From Bremerella volcania (GTDB taxonomy: Bacteria; Planctomycetota; Planctomycetia; Pirellulales; Pirellulaceae), in contig NZ_CP036289.1 in NCBI RefSeq assembly GCF_007748115.1, positions 3,038,001 to 3,102,000 of the forward strand: a stretch of 64,000 nt of DNA. Direction: 5' to 3'. The position numbers and the translations under genes were made by a program. The stretch's first letter is position 1; every line of letters begins with the position of its first letter. Below, one piece after another: positions 1 to 9,656 of this stretch. The notes under the pieces are model-generated. The model did no database searches. It was given only the letters and a program-made list of their open reading frames with translations, and was not told the origin of the DNA.

Positions 1-48
1 GTGGTTCGGGACGCCTACCCGATCACTTACGAAGCGCCCAAAGCTTAG
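1..48 (+). CDS. C-terminal end of an upstream gene (partial)
   Basis: Frame 1 is open from the window edge to a TAG at 46-48, leaving 15 codons that read ...AYPITYEAPKA. This could be the tail of a gene entering from the left, but the fragment is too short for family assignment. The sequence from 49 to about 285 shows no clear gene before ispG. Confidence 0.3.
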   Translation: MVRDAYPITYEAPKA

Positions 49-285
49 AGCGACTCGCCGATAACTGGATTGTCCTGAACGGGCTACGGCGGCGATGGTC
101 TTCGTTGACCTGCATCGACGAATCTTAAGGATTCGCCTGCTTCGGTCGCCTTGCCCATCTTGCCTCGCTGGTGTTCATGCCAAACCATCTATCGGAGAAC
201 CGCTCTAACCAATCGTGATGTTGCCAAAACCACTGCGGTTGTAGACAATACAGCAAAAGTCTTTCAACCGTGGGAGTTTACAACG

Positions 286-1428
286 TTGGAAATCGTTCGC
301 AATCCGACGCGCAGTGTCGCGATCGGCAGCATCACCATCGGATCTGGCCACCCGATCGCCGTCCAAAGTATGACGGCGACCAAGACTCAGGACATTGATG
401 CCACCGTCGCCCAGGTCACCGACCTGGAGAAGGCCGGTGCCGACGTCATTCGGATTGCCGTCGACAATAAGAAGGACGCCGAAGCGCTGGCCGAGATTCG
501 CAAGCAAACCACCGGCAACCTTTCGGTTGACCTGCAAGAGAACTACCGGCTGGCCGAATTGGTCGCTCCCCACGTCGACAAGATCCGCTACAACCCCGGG
601 CACCTTTACCACCACGAGCGCGAGAAGCCGTGGCAGGAGAAGGTCGAGTACCTTATTGGCATCGCCAAGGATAACGACTGTGCCGTTCGCATTGGGGTGA
701 ACTGCGGCAGCGTTGATCCTGCCAAGCTGGCCCTCTACGAAAAAGACGACTCGATCACGCCGATGCTGGAAAGTGCCTGGGAGCACTGCGACCTGGTCGA
801 CAGTCTGGGTTTCCACCGCTTCTGCGTTTCGCTGAAGGATAGCGATCCGCAAAAGGTGATTGAGGTGAATCGCCGCTTCGCCAAAAAGCGCCCCGACGTG
901 CCTCTGCACCTGGGTGTCACCGAGGCCGGCATGCCGCCCGATGGCATCATCAAAACACGCATCGCCTTCGAGCAGCTGATCGGCACCGGTATTGGCGACA
1001 CGATCCGCGTTTCGCTGACGGTCCCCAACTCGCGCAAGGGGGAAGAGATCGAAGCAGGCCGCAAGATCCTGGACGACATCGCCGCCGGCCGCGTTCGTAC
1101 AGTAGTCGATTACGGATTGCAAACGCTCAACATCATCAGCTGCCCGAGTTGTTCGCGGGTCGAGAACGAAGCGTTCGTCGATCTGGCGGCCAAGGTGAAA
1201 GAGCTGACCGAGTATGCGAAGGATCATAAGATCACCATCGCCGTGATGGGTTGCCGCGTGAATGGCCCCGGCGAGACCGATGATGCCGATCTCGGTTTGT
1301 GGTGCGGGCCCAACTTCGTGAACCTCAAACGCGGTGGCGAAGCGATTGGCGCGTTTGGCTACGAAGAAGTGCTCGAGAAACTGAAGGAAGAGCTGGATCA
1401 GCTGATCGATGCTCAAACGGTTGGTTAA
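286..1428 (+). CDS. ispG: 4-hydroxy-3-methylbut-2-enyl-diphosphate synthase (IspG/GcpE)
   Basis: IspG catalyses the reductive conversion of MEcPP to HMBPP, the penultimate step of the MEP isoprenoid pathway, in the cytoplasm. The family N-terminal block ([16 protein letters not shown]) is present. The C-terminal iron-sulfur ligands are visible as CPSC (in [10 protein letters not shown]) and GCRVNGPGE, the latter also carrying the conserved Glu. The frame stays open upstream to a TTG at 151. I prefer the TTG at 286 ([11 protein letters not shown], 380 aa) because GGGAG lies about 10 nt upstream and the family homology begins there. A 10-bp hairpin follows the stop. The function is secure; the start is less so. 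Confidence 0.95.
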   Translation: MEIVRNPTRSVAIGSITIGSGHPIAVQSMTATKTQDIDATVAQVTDLEKAGADVIRIAVDNKKDAEALAEIRKQTTGNLSVDLQENYRLAELVAPHVDKIRYNPGHLYHHEREKPWQEKVEYLIGIAKDNDCAVRIGVNCGSVDPAKLALYEKDDSITPMLESAWEHCDLVDSLGFHRFCVSLKDSDPQKVIEVNRRFAKKRPDVPLHLGVTEAGMPPDGIIKTRIAFEQLIGTGIGDTIRVSLTVPNSRKGEEIEAGRKILDDIAAGRVRTVVDYGLQTLNIISCPSCSRVENEAFVDLAAKVKELTEYAKDHKITIAVMGCRVNGPGETDDADLGLWCGPNFVNLKRGGEAIGAFGYEEVLEKLKEELDQLIDAQTVG

Positions 1429-1440
1429 CTCTTTCCTGTC

Positions 1441-1463
1441 CCCTCTCCCTTCGAGGGAGAGGG
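1441..1463. repeat. GGGAGAGGG palindrome, copy 1
   Basis: CCCTCTCCCT (1441-1450) and AGGGAGAGGG (1454-1463) form a perfect 10-bp inverted repeat with a 3-nt loop, just after ispG. It has no T-tract, so it is a poor intrinsic terminator. A near-identical unit sits at 4602-4625, which suggests a dispersed palindromic element. Confidence 0.7.
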
Positions 1464-1505
1464 AACAAGAGTTTGGGTAACTAGCTCTAAACCTAAGGAC
1501 CACGG

Positions 1506-2333
1506 ATGGGTCGCTTCCAACAACTTGTCGAACTTCGCCTGGCACTGCTGGTCGGTAGCTGCGCTTGGCTCGCGGTTGGTTGTACGATGTGGAGCAACCA
1601 GATCCATGATCCCCCGCCGACGTTCGTCGATGATGTTCCGCTGAAGATTGAAGCCGACTTCGATCTGCAAGACGATAGCCAGGTGCTGCAAGAGGTCCGC
1701 AATCTGAAGATGGAATTGCGGGACGACCTGGGCATTCCATTCTCGAACGACAAGATTCACGTCCGTATCTTCCGCGATGGGACGACGTTCGCCGAGTTCA
1801 CTCAGCAGCACTTCCCGCAGCTCAACGGACGCCGAGCCCTGTTTGTGGTCGAACGCGGTGAGTACTACGTCTATGCGATCTGGTCCGAGAGTGTCCTGTC
1901 TGATCTGCGGCATGAACTGACGCACGCGTATCTCAATTCGTCGGTTGGTACCCTTCCCTTGTGGCTCGACGAAGGCCTGGCCGAATACTACGAAGTGGCT
2001 GGCGTGCCGGGACGGCTCAATCGCGAGCATCTTCCCTGGCTGGCCGATGGCATGCGAAGGGGCAACTGGCAGCCGGATCTGGAACGGTTGGCCACGCTGG
2101 CCAAGCCAGAGCAGATGGCCGCGAACGATTACGCCGAAGCATGGCTGTGGGTCCATTACCTGATGCAGAACCAACGTAGCGATATCATTCGCAGTTACCT
2201 CGTTGCCCGCCGCGACAAGCAAATTGTCGATCCGATTCCACTCGCCATCCGCAACACGATTCCGCAAGCGGAACTTAAACTGGCCAGTCACATCAGCACA
2301 ACCTACCCTGTCGACAAACCACGCCTGCCATGA
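1506..2333 (+). CDS. Lipoprotein with DUF1570-type zinc metallopeptidase motif
   Basis: The 275-residue protein begins with a hydrophobic export signal and a lipobox-like LAVGC, suggesting a lipoprotein anchored outside the cytoplasmic membrane. The middle carries HELTH, a zincin HExxH site, followed about 20 residues later by LDEGLAEYYE, whose Glu could be the third zinc ligand. This arrangement matches the DUF1570/peptidase MA-like group common in planctomycetes. The substrate is unknown. Its TGA overlaps the ATG of the next gene (ATGA), so the two are probably co-translated. Confidence 0.75.
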   Translation: MGRFQQLVELRLALLVGSCAWLAVGCTMWSNQIHDPPPTFVDDVPLKIEADFDLQDDSQVLQEVRNLKMELRDDLGIPFSNDKIHVRIFRDGTTFAEFTQQHFPQLNGRRALFVVERGEYYVYAIWSESVLSDLRHELTHAYLNSSVGTLPLWLDEGLAEYYEVAGVPGRLNREHLPWLADGMRRGNWQPDLERLATLAKPEQMAANDYAEAWLWVHYLMQNQRSDIIRSYLVARRDKQIVDPIPLAIRNTIPQAELKLASHISTTYPVDKPRLP

Positions 2334-3304
2334 TCCTCCGCGCCGCGACCGTTCAGTTTCAGCACGCCCCTGGTGATAAAGCAGCCAACCTGGCCACCGT
2401 GGCCAGGTTCGTCGAGTCGGCCGCCGACGAGGGAGTGCGCTTGATTACCTTTCCCGAGATGTGCCTGACCGGCTACTGGCATGTGCGGAATCTCGACCGC
2501 GATGCGATTGATGCTTTGGCGGAAGAAGTCCCCGGCGGACCTTCGACCGTGGCGCTGGTGCAGCTGGCCGAAAAGCATCAGATGATCGTCGGGGCCGGGC
2601 TCATCGAGCGGGCAAGCGACGGCCAGCTTTACAACACATATGTCGTGGCGATGCCTGACGGCAACGTGCATGCCCACCGAAAGCTGCACTGTTTTATCAG
2701 CCAGCACATGAGCAGCGGCGATCGTTATACGGTCTTCGACTCTCCCCTGGGCTGTAAGCTTGGTGTATTGATCTGCTGGGATAACAACCTGGTGGAGAAT
2801 GCCCGAGCGACGGCACTGCTAGGGGCCGATATCCTGCTTGCCCCACATCAAACCGGCGGAACCGCTTCGCGCAGTCCGCATGCGATGGGACGGATCGATC
2901 CGGAAGTCTGGCACGCACGTGCGGAAGATCCCCAGCGCTTGGCCGCTGAGGTTAACGGGCCGAAAGGACGCGGGTGGCTACTGCGGTGGTTGCCGGCCCG
3001 CGCGCATGATAACGGCTTGTTTCTTCTTTTCAGCAATGGGATTGGTCTGGACGACGACGAAGTGCGAACAGGCAATGCGATGATCCTGGACTGCTACGGC
3101 CGGATCGTGGCGGAAGCGACTGAGCCGAACGATTCGATCGTCGTTGCCGACCTCGACATGAGCTTGCTGGATAAGTGCACCGGCCGGCGGTGGATCCGCG
3201 GCCGACGTCCGGAGTTGTACGGCATTCTGACCGAGAAACAAGGCGGCGAACTCTCGCCCCGCGAGGCCCGGTTCTCGGAAGCTTCTACGGAAGAACGTTC
3301 CTAG
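2330..3304 (+). CDS. Carbon-nitrogen hydrolase (nitrilase superfamily)
   Basis: This 324-residue protein has the three catalytic positions of the nitrilase superfamily: Glu in FPEMCLTGYW, Lys in RKLHCF and the nucleophilic Cys in LGVLICWDNN. Members hydrolyse amides or nitriles, or transfer acyl groups; the substrate cannot be read here. It lacks a signal peptide and is probably cytoplasmic. An ATGA overlap couples it to the putative metallopeptidase upstream. The C-terminal 30 residues are charged and probably disordered. Confidence 0.85.
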   Translation: MILRAATVQFQHAPGDKAANLATVARFVESAADEGVRLITFPEMCLTGYWHVRNLDRDAIDALAEEVPGGPSTVALVQLAEKHQMIVGAGLIERASDGQLYNTYVVAMPDGNVHAHRKLHCFISQHMSSGDRYTVFDSPLGCKLGVLICWDNNLVENARATALLGADILLAPHQTGGTASRSPHAMGRIDPEVWHARAEDPQRLAAEVNGPKGRGWLLRWLPARAHDNGLFLLFSNGIGLDDDEVRTGNAMILDCYGRIVAEATEPNDSIVVADLDMSLLDKCTGRRWIRGRRPELYGILTEKQGGELSPREARFSEASTEERS

Positions 3305-3452
3305 CGCTGGGGCACACATAGTTCATCTTCTTCCGAAGGGCCGGCCTTTCAGGCCTTAGGAGATTGACGTGGACCATCGGGTGGCGATGTTGGGCATGCG
3401 TCGTTCAGGAAACCCTTGTATGTTGAAATCTGTTTAGATTTACATTGGAATC

Positions 3453-3497
3453 AAGCTATCCCACGTAGTGAGCGTAGCGAACGGAGTGGGATAGCTT
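3453..3497. repeat. 12-bp perfect inverted repeat left of the IS110 gene
   Basis: AAGCTATCCCAC (3453-3464) and GTGGGATAGCTT (3486-3497) are exact reverse complements separated by 21 nt. The hairpin lies in the gene-free stretch between the nitrilase and the IS110 transposase. It has no T-tract. It could be a pre-existing REP-like element, a target site, or part of the IS left end. Confidence 0.65.
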
Positions 3498-3499
3498 TG

Positions 3500-4576
<1,077 letters not shown>

Positions 4577-4601
4577 AATTAAACACAGTCGCTCACCCTA
4601 G

Positions 4602-4625
4602 CCCTCTCCCTGCGAGGGGAGAGGG
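4602..4625. repeat. GGGAGAGGG palindrome, copy 2
   Basis: CCCTCTCCC (4602-4610) pairs with GGGAGAGGG (4617-4625) across a 6-nt loop. The unit matches the one after ispG at 1441-1463, and both are followed by GAAC or AAC. It lies between the IS110 stop and the 3' end of the minus-strand GNAT gene, at or near the IS right boundary. Confidence 0.65.
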
Positions 4626-4629
4626 AACT

Positions 4630-5583
4630 TTATACGATTGGTTTACTCATCAGGCGGAGTTCGTCGATGGCTTCGAAGCCTAGGGTATCGACGACCTGGG
4701 TCAGGATCGCGTTCTCGCTGGCAACTTGGGTTTCGACGACGGCGGTCCCTTCTTCGGTCATTTGCCGAAGCGTTTCGGCCAGGAAGAACTGGGCCTGAAC
4801 TTGCGTGCAGCCGCTCAACGTTTCCAGGTCGACAATGCCGCTCATGCGAACGCCGCGGAGGTGACTGAACGCTTCCATTTGAACGACCGTCAGATGGGCG
4901 AGTTCGCGGCTGTCCTGCTTCTGGACCAGCGCGTAGCGGGTGCGATGTTGATGCATGTAGATGCACGCATCGCGGTAGCTGGTATAGGGAGGATCGTCTT
5001 CCCGCATGACGTTCAGCGACCGCCGGGCAGTAATCTGGTTGCGATCGACCGGAGGACGAAAGCCTCGCAAAGCTCGACTGTAAACACCCCAGCTTCGAGC
5101 TTGGCCAAAGCCATGCCGCGCGGCCAATTCAATCATCCGCGTATCGGACACGAGAGTACCGCGGTTGCAACTTCCTTTTGCCAGCCCGAAGTAGAAAGGC
5201 CCCGGCTCGGTCGTTCCACCCAGCAGGATGGAGGTTGCCGAGGTTTCTCGAACGATGGCTTCGGCCGCATGAACGAGCGCGTCTTCCACCTCGGCCGCTT
5301 GGGGGATGTTCGCCGCCAAGACGATCGGCAAATTAGCGACCTCCGCGTGAAGGTCATCCGGCAGCATGAGACCGCTGGGCACCAAGTGGGCCATGCCTGC
5401 GAGCTTCCCTTCGATCTCCGCGATCAACAGGTTCTTCGGCTGGAAATAGGGCTTGGCAAAAACCTGGGCTTCCAGCAGCGTCACCGCCATGGGCTGAGCA
5501 AGTCCCCGACTGATGGGCTGATGGTTCCAGAGTTCCACCAGTTTGGGAGGATCGCTGTTGGAAAAGGGTCGAACGACGATCAA
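4630..5583 (-). CDS. GNAT-like N-acetyltransferase, tandem-domain (tentative)
   Basis: The 317-residue protein begins MIVVRPFSNSDPPKLVELWN, like the start of GNAT acetyltransferases. Residues about 1-150 and 190-317 look like two half-sized GNAT-type modules; the second includes LAHLTVVQMEAFSHLRGV. The acetyl-CoA P-loop is not clearly conserved in either half, so activity is uncertain. Similar two-domain proteins are common in planctomycetes. The start is TTG without a strong Shine-Dalgarno. The IS110 element lies just beyond its 3' end but does not interrupt it. Confidence 0.55.
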   Translation of the reverse strand: MIVVRPFSNSDPPKLVELWNHQPISRGLAQPMAVTLLEAQVFAKPYFQPKNLLIAEIEGKLAGMAHLVPSGLMLPDDLHAEVANLPIVLAANIPQAAEVEDALVHAAEAIVRETSATSILLGGTTEPGPFYFGLAKGSCNRGTLVSDTRMIELAARHGFGQARSWGVYSRALRGFRPPVDRNQITARRSLNVMREDDPPYTSYRDACIYMHQHRTRYALVQKQDSRELAHLTVVQMEAFSHLRGVRMSGIVDLETLSGCTQVQAQFFLAETLRQMTEEGTAVVETQVASENAILTQVVDTLGFEAIDELRLMSKPIV

Positions 5584-5790
5584 GAGAACAACAATTTCGG
5601 CGAAGTGGGGATGTTAGAGTTCCTATCTGTTAAGCGTATCCCAAATGTCGCTGAGCGGAAAGGTAGGCGGGTATTGATGCGAGAGGGGCCGTTTGAGGGA
5701 GTGACGAGTGACGCGGTAATTCCCAGCAACAGAACGAACTTTCGCCCGAATACGGCGCTTTGATCGGTGCACGTTTTTATGCCCAATCGC

Positions 5791-6378
5791 CTAGGAGGAA
5801 GCGTCACCCTTTGCGTCCGGATCTTCAAAAATGCTGCGGCTGGATGCCGTGCCCCACGTACGCTGGTTGTGCTGCTGGCTTTGGCCGGGGGCGATCGTTA
5901 GCCAATGCCACGGGCCGTCGTGCACCATCCGAGCTACGATGGCGATCTGGCCGACGTGATAGGTGATGTGGGTTATCGAACGCGTGAGGGCCTGGGGGAT
6001 TGTGTGGCGTTCTCCACGGATGAAGATGCGCTGGTCGATGTTCGACGGATTGATTTGCTTGATTGCGGAACTCAACGCATCCCAGCCGGCGTCGAAATGA
6101 GCCAACAGCGCCGCGCGGTCCCCTTCCCACTCTTGGAATTCGGCGTCGCGATCACGATCGGGCTTCTCGCCGTCGGTCGTCAGAAAGTCGGTCCAACGGC
6201 TGCGAAGGTTACCCCCCAGATGCCGCAGCAGAATCGCGACCGAATTGATCCCTGGGGCGGGATGGGCATGCAGTTCGGCATCGGAGAGTTGCGCGACGGT
6301 GGCGTCGATCATATGCCGATACGAAGCCACCGTCGCGGCTATCGCGCCGATCCATGCCTGGCTGTCGGGGGTCTCCAT
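5791..6378 (-). CDS. DinB-superfamily protein (DUF1572-like)
   Basis: This 195-residue protein resembles the DinB/YfiT four-helix superfamily. Three histidines suited to metal binding are visible: LLRHLGGN near residue 52 and ITHITYHVGQ near residue 137. DUF1572 members include Bacillus DinB-like proteins and some thiol-transferases; the reaction here is unknown. The last 25 residues are polar and probably disordered. It starts with ATG and is transcribed with DUF1080 upstream of it on the minus strand, 58 bp away. Confidence 0.7.
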   Translation of the reverse strand: METPDSQAWIGAIAATVASYRHMIDATVAQLSDAELHAHPAPGINSVAILLRHLGGNLRSRWTDFLTTDGEKPDRDRDAEFQEWEGDRAALLAHFDAGWDALSSAIKQINPSNIDQRIFIRGERHTIPQALTRSITHITYHVGQIAIVARMVHDGPWHWLTIAPGQSQQHNQRTWGTASSRSIFEDPDAKGDASS

Positions 6379-6436
6379 GGCGTGTCCCTTTCGTTTCCGC
6401 TGGAACTTCTTCGCATGATGGACCCGTTCCCCGCGA

Positions 6437-7102
6437 TCAAAGTTCGCGCAGGCGGATCTCTTGGAAGTAGAACACGCTTCCGGGGTCGTGGGCTTGAATG
6501 GCCAGGGCTCCGCCGTTGGGATCGATCAGTCGCTTGGCTCGGCTGGCGGGACGCTCGGGGTTGTCAGGCTCGGTGTAATCGACCAATTGCTGGTCGTTCA
6601 CGTGAACTTGGATTCGTTTGCCTTGCACTCGAATGCGGATCGTGAACCACTCCGTCTCGTCGACGGGGGACTGGTCGACCTGGACGACGGCATAAAGACT
6701 GCCCGTTTTGTTCTTTTCTTTCGCGGAACTATTGAGCTGTACTTCGTACCCTTTGTTCAGATACTTGCCGCCGCGAAGCTCGCGATCGGTGTGAAAGAAG
6801 AAACCAGAGTTCGAGCCAGGCTCGCTGCGAGCCACGGCGACGAGTTCAAAGTCCTTGAACTGGACGTCTTGGTCGGTGTCCCCCACGTAAAAGAGGTGCG
6901 CCATGCCGTTCTTGCCATGGGCTTTCAACTTGCCGTCGGTGACGGTGAACGACTCGGGATGGGCATTGGCCTGCCAGCCGGTTAGGTCTTTGCCATTGAA
7001 AAGTGATTTCCAAGACGAGGCGTCCTCGGCCACCAGACTGCCGGGCAAAAAGCAGAACGACACGATGAATAGCGTCAGCGAAACGTACGGGATGGTGTTC
7101 AC
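6437..7102 (-). CDS. Secreted DUF1080 (3-keto-disaccharide hydrolase-like) protein
   Basis: The 221-residue protein has a signal peptide of about 24 residues ending near LVAEDA. A single DUF1080 concanavalin-like beta-sandwich follows, recognised by WKSLFNGKDLTGWQ, SGFFFHTD, the GYEVQL strand and the C-terminal FYFQEIRLREL. DUF1080 is greatly expanded in planctomycetes and has been linked to carbohydrate (3-keto-glycoside) hydrolysis. The start is GTG. Confidence 0.85.
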   Translation of the reverse strand: MNTIPYVSLTLFIVSFCFLPGSLVAEDASSWKSLFNGKDLTGWQANAHPESFTVTDGKLKAHGKNGMAHLFYVGDTDQDVQFKDFELVAVARSEPGSNSGFFFHTDRELRGGKYLNKGYEVQLNSSAKEKNKTGSLYAVVQVDQSPVDETEWFTIRIRVQGKRIQVHVNDQQLVDYTEPDNPERPASRAKRLIDPNGGALAIQAHDPGSVFYFQEIRLREL

Positions 7103-7234
7103 GGGGAATGCCCTATCGATCGAAGGAGAAATAAGGTGGGTATGTCAGGAGACTATGATATTGGAAGAGCGGAAGCAACGAGGTCACTTTTTCAAGCCGC
7201 GATTCACCAACGATCGAAGTAAGCAGGGCCGGTA

Positions 7235-7642
7235 ATGGATAACCCTTACGAATCTCCGCTGGAGCAAGGCTCGTCGCCGGCGAGGAGCGATTCCCTTTCC
7301 TTGGGCTGGGCGATCTTCAGTGGTGTAGTTTGGTCGGTCGGTGCTTCGTTACCGATCACGGCCCTGCTGGTGACCTTCTTTCGGTTTCCGATTCCCTTTA
7401 GGGGCATCGTTTCGGGGCCTTCGTTCATTCCGCTGGCGATGTTCGCGCTGCTGATGTACGGCATCTTCTTGGGGGGCTTCCTTCCGTTGGCGGCTGCTGG
7501 CGGGATTGCGGGAGGGATTGCGCGGGCAATCAGTTCGACACCCGCCCGGCAGCGTTGGATTCTCAGAATTCTTGCCGTAGGTGCATCGTTCGCTCTATTG
7601 CTGCTGTTGGCGACGCTCGATTGGGTGATCGGTCCTTGGTAA
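7235..7642 (+). CDS. Small multi-pass membrane protein, unknown function
   Basis: The 135-residue protein starts MDNPYESPLEQ, a short motif found at the N-terminus of many planctomycete membrane proteins. Three hydrophobic segments follow, at about residues 25-48, 63-95 (Gly/Ala-rich) and 108-130. No catalytic motif is visible. It has its own start 132 bp from the divergent DUF1080 gene. Confidence 0.6.
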   Translation: MDNPYESPLEQGSSPARSDSLSLGWAIFSGVVWSVGASLPITALLVTFFRFPIPFRGIVSGPSFIPLAMFALLMYGIFLGGFLPLAAAGGIAGGIARAISSTPARQRWILRILAVGASFALLLLLATLDWVIGPW

Positions 7643-7947
7643 ATGCTTTCTCAGCAACTTGTTGAAGCGATTTTCCTAAAATGATACTTATGGGTGGCGT
7701 GAAGCGTCCTAAAAGTAAAATTCCGGAAAAATCTAAGAATCAGATAGTAAGGGAAAATTTGGGCGTACGAAACATAAACAGGGACACTTAAGTTCCCTTA
7801 CGCGTTTCGTTCCTCATTTATTCATTGTCTGACTGACGAATTGTCGGTTGGGCCGAGCTCCCTGGGTGGCTATTGCTTGTCCAGTCACCAATCAGGTGCC
7901 ATCGCACCTTCATCCTTCCTCTTCATTCTTATTTTATGAGATGCCCC
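7643..7947 (+). promoter_or_regulatory. Leader region of DUF1559 cassette 1 with a palindrome
   Basis: No gene is visible in these 305 bp. The stretch 7660-7780 is A-rich compared with its surroundings. At 7780-7798 there is a near-palindrome (AGGGA-C-ACTTAAGT-TCCCT) with a single unpaired base and no T-tract. It may be an operator or an mRNA hairpin of the DUF1559 transcript. I could not assign -35/-10 boxes with confidence. Confidence 0.35.
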
Positions 7948-8961
7948 ATGACTACTCGAACCTCTCGAAGTTGCCGTCGCGGTTTCACGCTCGTGGAATT
8001 GCTGGTTGTGATCGCCATTATTGGCGTACTGATCGCCCTGTTGTTGCCTGCGGTGCAGCAAGCCCGTGAAGCGGCTCGCCGGATGCAGTGCTCGAACAAC
8101 TTGAAGCAGATCGGCCTGGCGATGCACAACTATCACGACACCTTTCAGTCTTTTCCCTCGGGTTACATTGAGTTGAGCATCTCAGATAACCAGGGACACT
8201 GGACCTGGTCGGCGTTCATTCTTCCCTTCATGGAACTGGGCAACGTTACCGATGCTCTGCAAGTCGGCCGCGTGAATCCGAGCCAGGCACTGACGAACAA
8301 TCAGGCCGTCATGCAGGGAACCTACGATCCGTTTCTATGTCCTTCCGACGCGGGCCCCTCGGTCAGTGATCCAGGCGAATGTGCCGGGTGCGCGATCGAG
8401 AACGCTGGCGGAACGAATCTTGGTCTTTCCAAGACGAACTACGTGGGGGTCAACAGTTCGGCCTACGTGCGTGCGAATCAGGCTACTAACTTCGGCGATG
8501 GAACGACCGGGGCGACCGGGATGTTCTTCAAGGACAGCGACACGCGGATGCGTGACGTTACCGACGGGACGAGCAACACGCTGATGGTTGCCGAGCGCGC
8601 GTACGTCTTGAATCGCGAATGGTTCGGATCGAGCGAACTGTTCGCCACGCGTGATAAGAACGGGAAAGGTCCGGATCACTATCAACACCCCGACAAGGCT
8701 AACTTCGACCAAGGCCTGTACCGCACGCTATGTACGACGTTGTTTTCGCCAAACATCGTGATCGGGACGACGACTTCCAAGAACCAAGCCAAGAACCATG
8801 GTATCTCCAGCCTGCATCCAGGGGGGGCGATGGCTGTTTTCGCGGATGGATCGGTCAGCTTTCTGTCGGAAACGATTCCGAGCAACACGACCGGTACGAC
8901 CGACACCATCATGGAATACCTGGGCAACATGCAAGATGGCCAGGTAATCGGCGAGTATTAA
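7948..8961 (+). CDS. DUF1559 pseudopilin-like protein, cassette 1
   Basis: The protein has the type II/IV prepilin signature: a short basic leader (RR), the cleavage motif [12 protein letters not shown] and a hydrophobic helix, then [18 protein letters not shown]. The large C-terminal DUF1559 (SBP_bac_10-like) domain ends with the conserved LHPGGAM...FADGSVSFL motif. After peptidase cleavage it should be assembled or anchored at the cell surface. ATG 7948 (MTTRTSRS) is chosen; ATG 7936 and the upstream TTG 7873 are in frame but lack Shine-Dalgarno support. It is followed at 55 bp by a small lipoprotein gene, the usual pairing. Confidence 0.92.
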   Translation: MTTRTSRSCRRGFTLVELLVVIAIIGVLIALLLPAVQQAREAARRMQCSNNLKQIGLAMHNYHDTFQSFPSGYIELSISDNQGHWTWSAFILPFMELGNVTDALQVGRVNPSQALTNNQAVMQGTYDPFLCPSDAGPSVSDPGECAGCAIENAGGTNLGLSKTNYVGVNSSAYVRANQATNFGDGTTGATGMFFKDSDTRMRDVTDGTSNTLMVAERAYVLNREWFGSSELFATRDKNGKGPDHYQHPDKANFDQGLYRTLCTTLFSPNIVIGTTTSKNQAKNHGISSLHPGGAMAVFADGSVSFLSETIPSNTTGTTDTIMEYLGNMQDGQVIGEY

Positions 8962-9016
8962 TCTTCCTTTCTTCCTCCATAGTTATCTTGAAGAACTCCA
9001 TCGGAGACACCTATTC

Positions 9017-9457
9017 ATGCAATTCGTTGCTTCATTTCTAAAACCGAACGCCTCGTTGGCCATCGTGGCCGCGATTGCTTTGTGCGTGGTGATTGGCTGC
9101 TCGAAGGCGGACGGCCCAGACCTGGGTTATGTCGAGGGAACGGTCACGTTGGACGGCAAGCCACTGGATGGTGCCGAGGTTCAGTTTGAACCAACCAATG
9201 CACGCCCCTCGGTTGCTTTTACCGACGAGAATGGCCACTATGTGTTGAAGTTTACCGGCTCGCGCGATGGAGCCACGATCGGCACGCATACCGTGCGGAT
9301 TCTTTCGGCCCGTGGTTCCAGCGGCGGCGAAGGAGACGGCCCCGTCGTCAAGGCCCGCCCCGAACTGCTGCCCCCGAAGTACCACGAGAAGTCGACCCTG
9401 ACGGCCGACGTTCAAAGCGGTAATAACACGATCGATTTTGACCTTCAATCGAAGTAG
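9017..9457 (+). CDS. Carboxypeptidase-regulatory-like lipoprotein, cassette 1
   Basis: The 146-residue protein has a signal peptide ending in the lipobox VVIGC. A transthyretin-like beta-sandwich follows: VEGTVTLDGKPLDGAEVQF, then FTDENGHYVL and a terminal IDFDL strand. Such proteins almost always accompany DUF1559 genes in planctomycetes, and a role in envelope assembly is inferred only from that linkage. A strong intrinsic terminator (9487-9522) closes the two-gene unit. Confidence 0.85.
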   Translation: MQFVASFLKPNASLAIVAAIALCVVIGCSKADGPDLGYVEGTVTLDGKPLDGAEVQFEPTNARPSVAFTDENGHYVLKFTGSRDGATIGTHTVRILSARGSSGGEGDGPVVKARPELLPPKYHEKSTLTADVQSGNNTIDFDLQSK

Positions 9458-9486
9458 TTTTCGTTTGAATCGCTGATATCCCACAG

Positions 9487-9522
9487 AAAGCCATGCTCGC
9501 CTCGGTGAGCGTGGCTTTTTTT
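9487..9522 (+). terminator. Intrinsic terminator of DUF1559 cassette 1
   Basis: AAAGCCATGCTC (9487-9498) pairs with GAGCGTGGCTTT (9507-9518) through 11 Watson-Crick pairs and one G-T wobble. A run of seven T follows. Confidence 0.85.
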
Positions 9523-9656
9523 GTTCCCGTCGTTTGGAAGTCTAGGTGATTCAGACATTTCCGCATTGCCCCCCATGCAAGCAGTCGCTATTCTCTCGCC
9601 ACCTTACTTAGCAAGAGACAGGCAGAGACGAATAGATTTGGGGGGAAGTGCTAGCA

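Noticed and set aside
205-1740. 511-codon open frame antisense to ispG
   Set aside because: It is a shadow of the ispG codon pattern, with no ribosome site and no family likeness.
4726-5763. 345-codon frame opposite the GNAT-like gene
   Set aside because: The minus-strand frame has the GNAT-like start and natural composition, while the plus frame shows no motif.
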